Positions 26,475-34,854 of a stretch of DNA of 64,000 nt are shown here, piece by piece (position 1 is the first letter of the stretch; each line of letters starts with the position of its first letter). Source of the stretch: Thermoplasmata archaeon (lineage in GTDB: Archaea; Thermoplasmatota; Thermoplasmata; Thermoplasmatales; GCA-001856825); assembly GCA_021797915.1 (NCBI GenBank), contig JAJZYT010000002.1, positions 1 to 64,000 on the forward strand. Direction: 5' to 3'. A program made the translations under genes and the position numbers. The notes beneath the pieces were generated by a model. It ran no database searches. It was given only the letters and a program-made list of their open reading frames with translations, and had not been told where the DNA came from.

Positions 26475-26933
26475 TCAGGAGTACTTTAGATCATCGATGT
26501 ACTTTGCCCTCTCGAGGACTTTGAACTTTGAAATATCCTTTGGAATTTCCAGGACCTTTACGTTCACTATGGAATCGACGTAGCTCTCAAAATCCTCTTC
26601 AGACATGTTCTTGAATGTGAGGTTTCCGATATTCTTGAAGCTGATTTTCTTGTTGTTCTTGACGAGTTCGGGCCCGGATATCTCTATTGAGTTCAGATCC
26701 TGGATGTAAGTGATTTTCGAGTCTTTTACCGCCTGGAAAAATTCTTCCCCGACCTTCTTTGTCTCCCCTGCAGCCGCAAGCAGGACCTTGAAGGCGTCGT
26801 TGGTTAAATCTCCGACAGTTTTACCGGTGTCCCTTGCAAGGTCTTTCACTCTAGCATAGACCCTCTTTTGTATTCCCTTGATCGATACATTTTCTGTGTC
26901 TTGGCGATCATTCTTTTCTTTTTCATCCGTCAT
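26475..26933 (-). CDS. Hypothetical protein with possible ribbon-helix-helix N-terminus
   Basis: The protein of about 152 residues has a charged N-terminus and then VSIKGIQKRVYARVKDLARDT-type sequence followed by a second helix. This looks like a ribbon-helix-helix DNA-binding unit (beta strand plus two helices) at about residues 17-50. The rest is mixed with short beta-like repeats (ITYIQDLNSIEISG, ISFKNIGNLTFKN) reminiscent of a small beta domain. ATG 26933 is preferred to TTG 26942 because a TATA element (TTATATTC, minus strand) lies about 25 bp upstream. Role unknown; it may be a regulator. Confidence 0.55.
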   Translation of the reverse strand: MTDEKEKNDRQDTENVSIKGIQKRVYARVKDLARDTGKTVGDLTNDAFKVLLAAAGETKKVGEEFFQAVKDSKITYIQDLNSIEISGPELVKNNKKISFKNIGNLTFKNMSEEDFESYVDSIVNVKVLEIPKDISKFKVLERAKYIDDLKYS

Positions 26934-26980
26934 GAAGGACAATGGTTATCTGGAATATAAGATTTCTGGTTTTCCATAAA

Positions 26981-27688
26981 TCAAGTTGTCAAGAAAGTAT
27001 TCAGGAGATCTGCGAATTTCTCTGGAAATTGGACGTGAGGTACGTGATTCCCATTTTCTATCTCGACGAGGGTGCTTCCCTGTATATATGCATGGAGCAT
27101 CCTTCCGTTTTCAATTGGGATGACCTCGTCATCCTTTCCCCATATGATCAGCGTCTTCGCCTTTAATTTCTTCAATTCGGACTCCTTGAGTTTCCAGCTG
27201 GGATTAGAGTTATTCTTCACTATGTTGGATATGACCGACCGAGCGTTCATTGGGTTGCCGCGCACTACCATTTCCACGAATTGGTCTCTGCTTCCCTCTT
27301 CCATTTCTCCGAACGTTCTGTTTACTCCAGCGCTGTCTTCCAGCACCAGGTGAGTGGGTTGCTTTCTGTCGAGTGAATAGCGCATTGCTACCCATCCTCC
27401 GTAAGAATTGCCTACTAGAGAGACATCTTCCAGACCCAGGGCTTCTGTTAGTTCCCCTATCACGTCTTCCTGCACACTGATGGTGTACTCGATGTCGGGT
27501 TTCGCTGACCTTCCCTGACCCACCAAGTCAAGAAAATAGAGACCGATACCTTCCTTCAGATGCTGTGGCAACTTCATCCAAGAGTTACCTGTCCCACCCA
27601 GACCGTGAAGGAAGATAACCGGGATTTTTCCACTTCTCTCGATGTAAGATATGGTTCCATATGAGGACTCGAAACTCCTTCTGAACAC
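26981..27688 (-). CDS. Alpha/beta hydrolase
   Basis: The 235-residue protein is a single alpha/beta hydrolase domain. It shows the oxyanion loop HGLGGTGNSW (residues 25-34), the nucleophile elbow GNSYGGW (serine near residue 97), the acid region IIWGKDDEVIP and the terminal histidine in NGNHVPH. These are features of esterases and C-C bond hydrolases; the substrate cannot be assigned. The GTG start is at 27686-27688. It is divergent from the DUF998 gene with a 72-bp shared promoter region. Confidence 0.87.
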   Translation of the reverse strand: MFRRSFESSYGTISYIERSGKIPVIFLHGLGGTGNSWMKLPQHLKEGIGLYFLDLVGQGRSAKPDIEYTISVQEDVIGELTEALGLEDVSLVGNSYGGWVAMRYSLDRKQPTHLVLEDSAGVNRTFGEMEEGSRDQFVEMVVRGNPMNARSVISNIVKNNSNPSWKLKESELKKLKAKTLIIWGKDDEVIPIENGRMLHAYIQGSTLVEIENGNHVPHVQFPEKFADLLNTFLTT

Positions 27689-27760
27689 CGTCTAAAAGGC
27701 TGTCACGCAATAAAGCGTTATTCAATTAGTTTTATTAGCAGGTACAAATTATACTAGTCC

Positions 27761-28336
27761 GTGGAAAAGATAGCTTCCAAAAAAAGCCTAAACGTAGCTG
27801 GAGTTCTGCTTTTTGTTTTTGCCGTTCAATTTACCATTATGTTGTTTATCACAGAGGCACTCTATCACGGCTACAGCATTGCAAACAATTACATCAGTGA
27901 TCTCGGAGTCGGTCCAACGGGATTCCTCTTCGACACGTCCATTTCTGTCCTTGGGATTGCGGTTATAGCATCAGCATTCTTTCTGTATCGCGGTTTCGAC
28001 GTAAAGGTGTTCCCCATCCTGTTAGGACTGACCGGTGTCGGTGCACTTCTGGTTGGTGTTTTCAATGAGAGCTATGGAGCGCTTCACGGATATGTTTCGG
28101 ACTTAACATTCATAATGGGACCATTGACCGCAATCTACGCCTACAGGTACCAGACCTCTCCCTTTAAGTTCATGTCGGTCGCTCTTGGAGTGGTCTCGTA
28201 CATCGCAATCATCTTCTACATGTTCTTTGGGTCACCCATTATAGGCGTCGGCGGCTGGGAGAGACTGATCGTTTATCCCTTCCTTCTATGGGGAATAGGT
28301 TACGGGGCATTCTTGACAGGATTGTCTTACAAGTAG
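27761..28336 (+). CDS. DUF998 integral membrane protein
   Basis: The 191-residue protein has six predicted TM helices spread along its length and the DUF998 feature of an early YSIANNYISDLG motif (about residues 39-50) after the first helix. The GTG start follows a TATA-like TTTTATTA about 30 bp upstream. DUF998 has no established biochemical role. It stands alone between the hydrolase and DUF2130 genes. Confidence 0.75.
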   Translation: MEKIASKKSLNVAGVLLFVFAVQFTIMLFITEALYHGYSIANNYISDLGVGPTGFLFDTSISVLGIAVIASAFFLYRGFDVKVFPILLGLTGVGALLVGVFNESYGALHGYVSDLTFIMGPLTAIYAYRYQTSPFKFMSVALGVVSYIAIIFYMFFGSPIIGVGGWERLIVYPFLLWGIGYGAFLTGLSYK

Positions 28337-28399
28337 ATTGCAGAAAATTTGCGGCCAATTGCTTGGAAGTCAGGGGATGGCTAGAACTGACTGGCCTTG

Positions 28400-29542
28400 T
28401 TATTCCTCATCGTGATCTGGAAGGCTCAGGACCTTCACATTTGAGAGACTGGGACCAATTATCCCTTGAAGGTCTCCGAACATCCCCGAGATGCTTCCAA
28501 TAGCCTTGTCTATCTCCTTCGTTCTCTTGGCCCATTGTCTCTCCATCGACCTCTTTTCCGATTCTATATCGTTTCTCATCCGCACTATACCATCCGCCAC
28601 TGCTTCAACCCTCTGCCTGAACTGCGTGCTGGTGAGGTAATGGTAGAGAATGTCCTTGGTTTCATTGCTGCTCTCCCCCAACCTCCTCTGTCTTGCAAGC
28701 TCGATCAGGTTCATTCTTGCAATGATTGCGAGTGGGACCGCATTCTCAAAATTAGTGACGAGAATCCCGTTCTTCACCCCAAACGTAGAGATGTCTTTCG
28801 GCAGAGACTTCGTGACTATTACCCCCGTTTCTGCATTATAGTTTACGAGATCTCCCTTGAGTTTCATAATCCATTCATCCTTCCATTCCTTCGTCCTCTT
28901 TGTCTCCCATGCTATTATTCCTGAGTCTATTCCAGCCGAATTCTTCACCGTGTGTATGAGATCCGGGCCCTTTGTCCCCTGAGTTACTGGGACGACCGCA
29001 TCCATTGGGAATGCACCCCTCAACCTGTCCTCTAGCTCCTCCTCAAGGACCTCCCCCTGAAGCTGCTGTGAGCCCTGCTCGATTTTTTGCTTCAGTTCCT
29101 GAACCTGCTTCATCAGACTATCATTGGTTTGCTGAATCTCCCTGCTCTTGAGATTGAATTCTTCATTATACTCCCTCCTCAAGCTTTCTCTCATCTTCAC
29201 TTTCTCTTCGTCCAGCAGTCTTTCCGATGCGATTTTCTGTTCCCTGAGATTCTCCTCCAGTTCCATCCTCTTCTTCCTCTCTTCGCTCTCCCTCTTCTGA
29301 CTTTCCTGCAGATGCCTTTCCTTTATCGATATGCTGTCCTCCATCTGAGAAAACTTTGAGTTGAACTCCTCCCCCAGTCTCTCCTTCAATTTCTCTCTCT
29401 CATCGACGATTTTCTTTTCCATCTCTGATTTGAACTTCTTTTCGTACAGTTCGTTTGCCTTTGATTCTATGGACTCTCTCAGTGCGGTTGAAACGGGAAT
29501 CTCGGCTCCACACTTAGAGCAAGTTACTGTGTCTTCGGCCAT
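28400..29542 (-). CDS. DUF2130 coiled-coil protein
   Basis: The 380-residue protein starts with a zinc knuckle (CSKCGAEIP, residues 8-16), then a long charged coiled coil (about 25-180, Glu/Lys/Arg-rich). A globular DUF2130 domain follows with GTKGPDLIHTV, IIAWETKRTKEW and an EAxxxxM-like stretch leading to FENAVPLAIIARM. The conserved D, E-x-K pattern in this domain resembles a restriction-endonuclease-like core, so a nuclease function is conceivable but not shown. A TATA box (minus strand, 29565-29577) lies 25 bp before the ATG. Confidence 0.8.
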   Translation of the reverse strand: MAEDTVTCSKCGAEIPVSTALRESIESKANELYEKKFKSEMEKKIVDEREKLKERLGEEFNSKFSQMEDSISIKERHLQESQKRESEERKKRMELEENLREQKIASERLLDEEKVKMRESLRREYNEEFNLKSREIQQTNDSLMKQVQELKQKIEQGSQQLQGEVLEEELEDRLRGAFPMDAVVPVTQGTKGPDLIHTVKNSAGIDSGIIAWETKRTKEWKDEWIMKLKGDLVNYNAETGVIVTKSLPKDISTFGVKNGILVTNFENAVPLAIIARMNLIELARQRRLGESSNETKDILYHYLTSTQFRQRVEAVADGIVRMRNDIESEKRSMERQWAKRTKEIDKAIGSISGMFGDLQGIIGPSLSNVKVLSLPDHDEE

Positions 29543-29647
29543 GATCTATCCAATTTCCCAGACCATTAATTATTTTTTGATGTGGTCAATAATATGAGCA
29601 TGCGAAGATGCCGAATATCTCTCGATGTCAAAGGAGAAAGGAAGAAA

Positions 29648-29688
29648 TTTTTAATATATCAATTTCCATCACCCCAACTGAGGAGGTG
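29648..29688 (+). promoter_or_regulatory. Promoter and strong Shine-Dalgarno upstream of the 19-codon ORF
   Basis: TTTTTAATATA (29648-29658) is a TATA box. GAGGAGGTG (29680-29688) matches the archaeal anti-Shine-Dalgarno over eight bases and sits five bases before ATG 29694. Transcripts should therefore start near 29675-29680 with a short leader. Confidence 0.6.
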
Positions 29689-29693
29689 CCCTC

Positions 29694-29753
29694 ATGTTGG
29701 CAAAGAGAAGACCGGATGATGACGAAGACTATGAGGATGATGAAGATTTCTGA
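29694..29753 (+). CDS. Acidic 19-residue ORF overlapping the start of rimI
   Basis: ATG 29694 opens a 19-codon frame ending TGA 29751-29753. Its product has a short basic start (AKRRP) and an Asp/Glu-rich tail (11 acidic residues of the last 12 or so). It has a better ribosome-binding site than any start of the acetyltransferase that follows in the +1 frame. It may be a leader peptide controlling rimI translation, a genuine micro-protein, or the 5' part of a +1 frameshifted fusion. Confidence 0.4.
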   Translation: MLAKRRPDDDEDYEDDEDF

Positions 29754-30216
29754 CCCCCTTTTGAGAAGAGGCTCCATCAAGGACATTGAAGAAATAACAA
29801 GAATAGAGAACAGGGCGTTTGGAAGTCATGCGTATGACTACCCCTCTCTGAGATACATGCTAGAGATAGCCAATTCTGTAACGGTAGTGGCTGTCCTGGA
29901 AAATAAGATCGTTGGATATGCTTCTGTCTATTTCAGGAAAAACTCTAAAATATCTCACCTTGAAAGCATAGCAGTGGACCCTGATTTCCAGGGGAGAAGA
30001 ATTGGGAAAATCCTTCTTGACGAAGTCGAGAAAATATCCGTAGAAATGAAATGCACTCTCATAATTCTGGAGACGTTTGAGAGGAACATTGCTGCACGAA
30101 AGCTCTACAAGAACAGTGGATATGCGAACGAGTTGCTGGTCCCAGACTATTACCATACCCCTTACGACGGTTCAAAGAACGCAATAAGACTTTCAAAGTC
30201 GCTTCAAGTGAAATGA
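29716..30216 (+). CDS. rimI: RimI-like ribosomal/N-alpha acetyltransferase
   Basis: The GNAT domain starts near PLLRRGSIKDIEEITRIENRAF, with the acetyl-CoA loop FQGRRIGKILLDEV (RxxG-like) and ETFERNIAARKLYKNSGY, the RimI/Naa10-type C-terminal signature. In archaea such enzymes acetylate protein N-termini. Several in-frame ATGs (29716, 29719, 29731, 29737, 29740) are candidates; none has a clear Shine-Dalgarno of its own and all lie inside the overlapping 19-codon frame. 29716 is the outer choice, and 29737/29740 would leave the usual family N-terminus. Confidence 0.8.
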   Translation: MMTKTMRMMKISDPLLRRGSIKDIEEITRIENRAFGSHAYDYPSLRYMLEIANSVTVVAVLENKIVGYASVYFRKNSKISHLESIAVDPDFQGRRIGKILLDEVEKISVEMKCTLIILETFERNIAARKLYKNSGYANELLVPDYYHTPYDGSKNAIRLSKSLQVK

Positions 30217-30245
30217 TTATTTAGGCAAGTTGAATTCTCCTGAGA

Positions 30246-30668
30246 ATGATTAGGGTTCTCGCAACCGGAGTTTTCGACATACTTCATCCGGGTCATGTCC
30301 ATTTCCTGACCGAAGCAAAGAAACTTGGGGATGAGCTGGTAGTGGTAGTTGCAAGGGATTCGGTCGCTCAGAAAATAAAGAGATTGCCTTTCATACCGGA
30401 AAACATCAGGGTGGCTATGGTTGGCTCACTGAAACCCGTTGACAGGGCGATACTGGGGGTCGAGGGGAACATTTACGATATTCTGAGTGAAGTGAGGCCC
30501 GATATAGTCGCACTTGGGTATGATCAGGAATTCAATCCTGATGAAATTGTGGCAGAGGGAAAGAAGAGGGGACTTGAACTAAAGGTTGTGAAGGTTTCCC
30601 AGTATTCGGAAAGCGAATTTAACGGGACAAGAAAAATAATAAAGTTGCTCAAGACGAGATCATTGTGA
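30246..30668 (+). CDS. ribL: FAD synthetase, archaeal RibL
   Basis: RibL adenylylates FMN to FAD and is the archaeal counterpart of the bacterial RibF transferase half. The 140-residue nucleotidyltransferase has the GVFDILHPGH signature (HxGH, near residues 8-17), VVVARD, and the C-terminal GTRKII (the ISTxxI-equivalent). It forms a functional set with the rib operon at 6.8-8.3 kb. Its 3' end overlaps the convergent pantothenate-pathway gene by 9 bp. Confidence 0.9.
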   Translation: MIRVLATGVFDILHPGHVHFLTEAKKLGDELVVVVARDSVAQKIKRLPFIPENIRVAMVGSLKPVDRAILGVEGNIYDILSEVRPDIVALGYDQEFNPDEIVAEGKKRGLELKVVKVSQYSESEFNGTRKIIKLLKTRSL

Positions 30669-31397
30669 ATTCCATTCTTTAATAGAAGTCGCCCTTTTTC
30701 CGATGAATGAAATTGCGTTGGCCAGGTTCCGTGAATTGTCAAATGAAGCAGCGTGATCTATAAAATCGGCCTGCTTGAAATTCACGAAATTGTTGAAAGT
30801 GCGCTGAACATCGTCCACGATGCTTATGTCCGCAAACCTTGATGTTCTAGACAGTGGGTTTAGGTCTATCGCTATCACAAACTTCCCCATCCTTTTGAGC
30901 GCCTCAGCCCTGTCTCCGTCCTCCAGAGGAATTACGACAGTGTCGGAAGAAAATATCCCATTCCTCTCGCATTTCCCCCTGTTGCTATCAAGACCGGGTA
31001 TGATTGCGTCTTGATTCAGTCCGAGAATTTCCAGCCCTATCTCCCTGAAAAAGGCAACTATCCTTTCGATCCTTTCCTTCGACCAGTAGAATATATTGGC
31101 TTCAACAGTAATACCAAATTTTTTGGAAAACTTCACTATCTCTGGGCCGGCAAGTGCTGCTGCGTTACCGTTAACGGATATCACAGCTTTCTTAGATTTC
31201 AGTAGCTTGTCAACTGCAGCCCTCTCCGCCTCTACTGAAAATTCCTGACTCTTCTCCCCGATCAGATAATCAAACGCCTCTCCCCTTCCCTGAGAGATCA
31301 ATCCGGATACCGTAACTATACCCTTTTCGTAAAAGCTCAAAAGTGTTTCCCTTTTCTTAAGGCTCTCATACCTTGGATGGCTCTTAGGAACTTCCAA
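30660..31397 (-). CDS. 4-phosphopantoate--beta-alanine ligase (phosphopantothenate synthetase)
   Basis: This archaeal CoA-pathway enzyme, formerly DUF137, joins 4-phosphopantoate and beta-alanine with ATP. The 245-residue protein has the family motifs VPKSHPRYESL at the start, ISQGRGEAFDYLIGE, VSVNGNAAAL, and LGLNQDAIIPGLDSNRG, and closes with DNSRNLANAI. The start is TTG (31395-31397), overlapping the end of recJ by 14 bp, so it is probably co-transcribed with uS15 and recJ. Confidence 0.92.
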   Translation of the reverse strand: MEVPKSHPRYESLKKRETLLSFYEKGIVTVSGLISQGRGEAFDYLIGEKSQEFSVEAERAAVDKLLKSKKAVISVNGNAAALAGPEIVKFSKKFGITVEANIFYWSKERIERIVAFFREIGLEILGLNQDAIIPGLDSNRGKCERNGIFSSDTVVIPLEDGDRAEALKRMGKFVIAIDLNPLSRTSRFADISIVDDVQRTFNNFVNFKQADFIDHAASFDNSRNLANAISFIGKRATSIKEWNSQ

Positions 31398-32700
31398 TCT
31401 GTTCGCCTAGCCCTTCGTCGAGTTTTTCCAGAAATTCTTCTTCCCTGTCGAACGGTATCTCTCCACCCGCGGCAATGTTGTGCCCGCCGCCATGGCCTCC
31501 TACCTTGGTCGCCGCTTCTCTCACTGCTTTTGAGAGGTCCAATCCCTTCGCAACGAGTTCCCTCGAGGCACGACTCGATATCTTAGTCCCCTTGTTCTTT
31601 GATAGGGTCACGACGGGTTTGGCGCTACTGACCAGGTATACCATCATCACACTAGCAGTAATCCCTGCTAGGAAAGGGTTCTCCACATAAGCTAGGTGGA
31701 AGTGCTTCATTTCCTTCCTTGACTCGTATGACTTCTTCACTTGTTCCAGTACCTCTTTCCTGAGTTTCACTGAAAGAGCATCCATCTCCTCCTTACCCTC
31801 CTCATATCCCATATACCAGGAGGCGGGTAGCCCCATCTTTCCGTTTCTTCCGGCCGCGTCAAAATATTCCGAGAGCTGAATGCCTGACATTCCGAGCTCC
31901 TTGAAATTGAACATGTCTGATACCAGTGTTTCGTACCCTTCCCTCGCAGCATTTTGCTTGATTAGCTGCTGGGCAAGGGAATCCACTATCTTTTCCTTTT
32001 CATCGGTCCTCAGGTTTGCGATGGGAGAATCTGGATCTATAGACATATTTTCAAGTAGGTACCTGGATCCTTCCTGACTCCCACTGAGTCCATCAAAGTA
32101 GGGTTCTATTGAGAGGTAAATCGCCTCTGAAATTGTCTTCCCGAAAAGGTTCAGTTCTTTGGAGCTGGGGTATCTTGCCTTCAGGTCTTCTACTATTTTC
32201 CCGTTTATTCCATTGAACCCACCGATGTTCTGTTTGTCTCCTATGACACCTGCAAGGAAGGCAGGAAAAAGGTCCTGATTTGATTTATCCACGGCTAAAG
32301 AAAGTATGAATGCAACCGTGCTTGAACACGCCTCCTTCGTCCCGTCATAGCCAAACTTCCTGGGGTTGAGGTTTATGATCGTGTTTCCAGTTCCATCAGA
32401 TATCGAGTGATGATCGATCACCACGACTGCGCTCGAACTCAGGTCTTCGGGCACGTCAGAGCCGAGATCACTTAAAATGAGTGGCCCGTTTCCATACTCC
32501 CTTATCACGTCCAGCTCCATCGATCTCAGAAACGAAACGTGAAAATTCTTGTTGGCCCTCCGGAGTGTCTCCGCTATAATCAGGGCAGAAGATACTCCGT
32601 CTGCGTCGTAATGGCTGAATACCCTGAAAAAATCTTCCTTATCAATTACTTTTCTGGCTTCCTCAAACTTCGATGAATACGCTTCACTGAGGGAGATCAT
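31384..32700 (-). CDS. recJ: Archaeal RecJ-like DHH-family exonuclease
   Basis: The protein of about 438 residues has DHH motifs I-IV: SHYDADGVSSALI (motif I), LSDLGSD, VVIDHHS (motif III) and a DHHA1 domain with the substrate-binding GGHGGGHNIAAG at about residue 410. Archaeal RecJ/GAN proteins degrade 5' ends or associate with GINS and Cdc45-like complexes. The ATG at 32698-32700 overlaps the uS15 stop (ATGA); an in-frame start 13 codons earlier would lie inside uS15. Adjacency to uS15 recurs in archaea. Confidence 0.88.
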   Translation of the reverse strand: MISLSEAYSSKFEEARKVIDKEDFFRVFSHYDADGVSSALIIAETLRRANKNFHVSFLRSMELDVIREYGNGPLILSDLGSDVPEDLSSSAVVVIDHHSISDGTGNTIINLNPRKFGYDGTKEACSSTVAFILSLAVDKSNQDLFPAFLAGVIGDKQNIGGFNGINGKIVEDLKARYPSSKELNLFGKTISEAIYLSIEPYFDGLSGSQEGSRYLLENMSIDPDSPIANLRTDEKEKIVDSLAQQLIKQNAAREGYETLVSDMFNFKELGMSGIQLSEYFDAAGRNGKMGLPASWYMGYEEGKEEMDALSVKLRKEVLEQVKKSYESRKEMKHFHLAYVENPFLAGITASVMMVYLVSSAKPVVTLSKNKGTKISSRASRELVAKGLDLSKAVREAATKVGGHGGGHNIAAGGEIPFDREEEFLEKLDEGLGEQIGSS

Positions 32701-33152
32701 TTGAGAATTGATTCTGCAGTGGCCCTGGAATATTTCCAACCTGAAGGAAGCTTGCTCTTTCTCCTGTAATAGTCAGAAAGTCTCTTGATCTTTGCTTCCA
32801 CGAGTTCAAGTCCTCTCCTGTTCTTGAGGTCCTTTGGATTGATACTCATGTGCTTGTTCAGGTTTATGGCCTTATTTATTAAGGCTGCAAGATCTTCAGG
32901 CACCTGATCCTTGACACCGCTTCCTTCAAGGATCTTCGAAATCCTCTCCCCCCTAATCTCCTTGACCTTAGGGATGCCATACTGATCTCTCAGGACCATT
33001 CCGAGTTTGGATTTGGTCAGACCTTCCTTCTTCAGCTTGATGATTAGTTGGTCCAGTTCTTCGTTGCCCATAGTAACCCATGCGGGCTTTCCCTCTCTTA
33101 TTGGACGTTTTGATCCTGCTCTTCCTCTTTTCCTAGTATGCATCCTTGCCAT
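32697..33152 (-). CDS. rps15: 30S ribosomal protein uS15
   Basis: The protein of about 151 residues is archaeal uS15 (eukaryotic S13-type N-terminal extension). It starts MARMHTRKRGRAGSKRP, continues with the IxKLKKEGLTKSKLG region and ends with the conserved S15 core from HMSINPKDLKNRRGL and KIKRLSDYYRR. I prefer ATG 33150-33152 because this is the universal archaeal uS15 N-terminus; the in-frame start seven codons upstream is unlikely. It heads an operon with recJ and the phosphopantoate ligase and is divergent from the GGR-family gene. Confidence 0.95.
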   Translation of the reverse strand: MARMHTRKRGRAGSKRPIREGKPAWVTMGNEELDQLIIKLKKEGLTKSKLGMVLRDQYGIPKVKEIRGERISKILEGSGVKDQVPEDLAALINKAINLNKHMSINPKDLKNRRGLELVEAKIKRLSDYYRRKSKLPSGWKYSRATAESILK

Positions 33153-33206
33153 TATTGCACCTTTCCCGTCCATTTAATTTTAATACTTAAGTTTTGATAG
33201 GCTCGG

Positions 33207-34298
33207 GTGTACGATGTTCTCGTGATAGGCGCTGGACCTGCTGGATCCAACGTTTCCTATCAACTCTCCAGGAAGGGGTTCAGGGTGAGAATGGTCGATC
33301 TCAAAGAGAAGATCGGAATCCCCAACCACTGTTCAGGACTCGTGGACAAGAGGGTTGTCGATATCGTTGGAGAGGAGTTAGTCACTGATAGACCATCCAT
33401 TGCGGAAATATCAACCCCGCTTGGTTCCTTTTCCCTTAAGTCGGAAAGAATGAGGGTAATAGACAGAGTGTTTCTCGATCAAAAACTCGCCTCAATGGCC
33501 CAATCGGAAGGAACTGAATTGTCTCTGCTTACATCTCTTACCGAATCCCACCAAAAAGAGGGCAGAGTAGTTTCAACTCTCAAGTCAAGAAAAGGCTTCG
33601 AGATCGTAGAGTCGAGATACATAATCGGAGCAGATGGACCGGCTAGTTCGGTCAGAAGGAATTTGGGGATAAAATCACCGAAACTACTGAGTTCACTTCA
33701 GTTTGATCTGTCGAGGAAGTCGGACAGAGTAAAGATAAACCTAGACCGAAAGAAGACTCCGGATTTCTTTTCGTGGGAGGTCCCCAACCAGGATGAAGTG
33801 GAGATCGGCGCCTCCGGATTGAACAGCGAACGAGTCGTAAGAGGTATGGCAGGAGGCTCCCAGATCTTGAGGAAAAGAGGAGGACTTGTTCCGATCGGTC
33901 CCACGGAACTGGGGAGGGGAAACGGGTACCTGATCGGAGATGCTGCGGGACTCAGCAAGGCAACCACAGGCGGTGGTCTCTATGCCGCTCTGAACTCCGG
34001 AAACTCACTCTCTAGTGCCATTGTAAATGGAAACGATGTGCTGCTCGAATACCAGAGAAAATGGAAGAATTTCTTTGGAGCAGAGGTGAGTAGAGATTTC
34101 AAGATAAGACGACTTCTGGACAGATATGAGAAATATTATTCGCTTTGGGTCCCGATTGCAAGTTCAAGCATCTCGGGAATCAACAGGGTTGGAGACGTGG
34201 ACTACCCATCCAAGACTATTCTATATATGCTTTATTCACTGCCCTTGAGGTTTCCATTGGCTCTCATGGAGTTTGTTTCGAAGTCCATCTCTTCGTAA
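33207..34298 (+). CDS. Geranylgeranyl reductase family FAD-dependent oxidoreductase
   Basis: GGR enzymes saturate the isoprenoid chains of archaeal lipids or quinones. The 363-residue protein has the FAD-binding VIGAGPAGSNVSYQL (residues 5-19), GIPNHCSGL (cysteine in the GGR-type loop), IGADGPASSVRR, and the second FAD-contact YLIGDAAGLSKATTGGGLY. The PxxYxWxFP motif is degenerate here (DFFSWEVP). Length matches the family. The GTG start is 54 bp from the divergent uS15 start. Whether it acts on ether lipids or menaquinone is not decidable. Confidence 0.87.
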   Translation: MYDVLVIGAGPAGSNVSYQLSRKGFRVRMVDLKEKIGIPNHCSGLVDKRVVDIVGEELVTDRPSIAEISTPLGSFSLKSERMRVIDRVFLDQKLASMAQSEGTELSLLTSLTESHQKEGRVVSTLKSRKGFEIVESRYIIGADGPASSVRRNLGIKSPKLLSSLQFDLSRKSDRVKINLDRKKTPDFFSWEVPNQDEVEIGASGLNSERVVRGMAGGSQILRKRGGLVPIGPTELGRGNGYLIGDAAGLSKATTGGGLYAALNSGNSLSSAIVNGNDVLLEYQRKWKNFFGAEVSRDFKIRRLLDRYEKYYSLWVPIASSSISGINRVGDVDYPSKTILYMLYSLPLRFPLALMEFVSKSISS

Positions 34299-34339
34299 AT
34301 ATAGCTACTGTATTATTCACCAGGATCGAGTTAAAACAT

Positions 34340-34783
34340 TCAGTCCTTTATTGTCTTGAAAACGAGGTGCGAAAATGTGGTTTCGACTCCAGAGTAACCC
34401 CTTATCTTGTTAACAACCTTTTCACCCAGTTCCCTCAGATTTCTTGCCCTGACTTTTGCAATTATGTCAAACTCTCCCGCAATGATATGGACCTCCTCTA
34501 CGCCTCCAATTTTTGAGATGGCCTGGGCCAGTTCTTCCTGGGTGGTGCTACCCTTCCTCTTGAACGAAATGAAGACGTAAGCGAGTACGTCAAGTCCTAG
34601 CGATTCATAGTTCAGTTTCAGCGTGAATTTGCGAATGATACCCGTCTTGACCAATCTTTCAATCCTCTGGGCTACTGTTACTCTGTTCAGACTTAACCCA
34701 TCCGCTATGTCCGTTATGCGGTCTCTCCCATTCTCAATCAAATAATTAACAATTTGATTATCAATTTCATCAAATTCTTTCAT
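34340..34783 (-). CDS. Lrp/AsnC-family transcription regulator
   Basis: The protein of 147 residues has an N-terminal helix-turn-helix (ITDIADGLSLNRVTVAQRIERLVKTGII, about residues 23-50) and a C-terminal RAM/ligand-binding domain with the VEEVHIIAGEFDIIAKV strand. I chose ATG 34783, 25 bp from a TATA element on the minus strand (about 34804-34814). It is divergent from the asparagine-synthetase-like gene, with 71 bp between starts, an arrangement that recalls asnC-asnA in Escherichia coli. Confidence 0.88.
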   Translation of the reverse strand: MKEFDEIDNQIVNYLIENGRDRITDIADGLSLNRVTVAQRIERLVKTGIIRKFTLKLNYESLGLDVLAYVFISFKRKGSTTQEELAQAISKIGGVEEVHIIAGEFDIIAKVRARNLRELGEKVVNKIRGYSGVETTFSHLVFKTIKD

Positions 34784-34854
34784 AATGTAGTACAATCAAT
34801 ATAAATATAAGTGTTTCCGTACATATTGTTAACTAAAAGTGAGCTTAAAGTAAT

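Noticed and set aside
29608-29715. N-terminal extension of RimI from ATG 29608
   Set aside because: The stretch covers the TATA box and Shine-Dalgarno of the overlapping small ORF and is unlike RimI N-termini.
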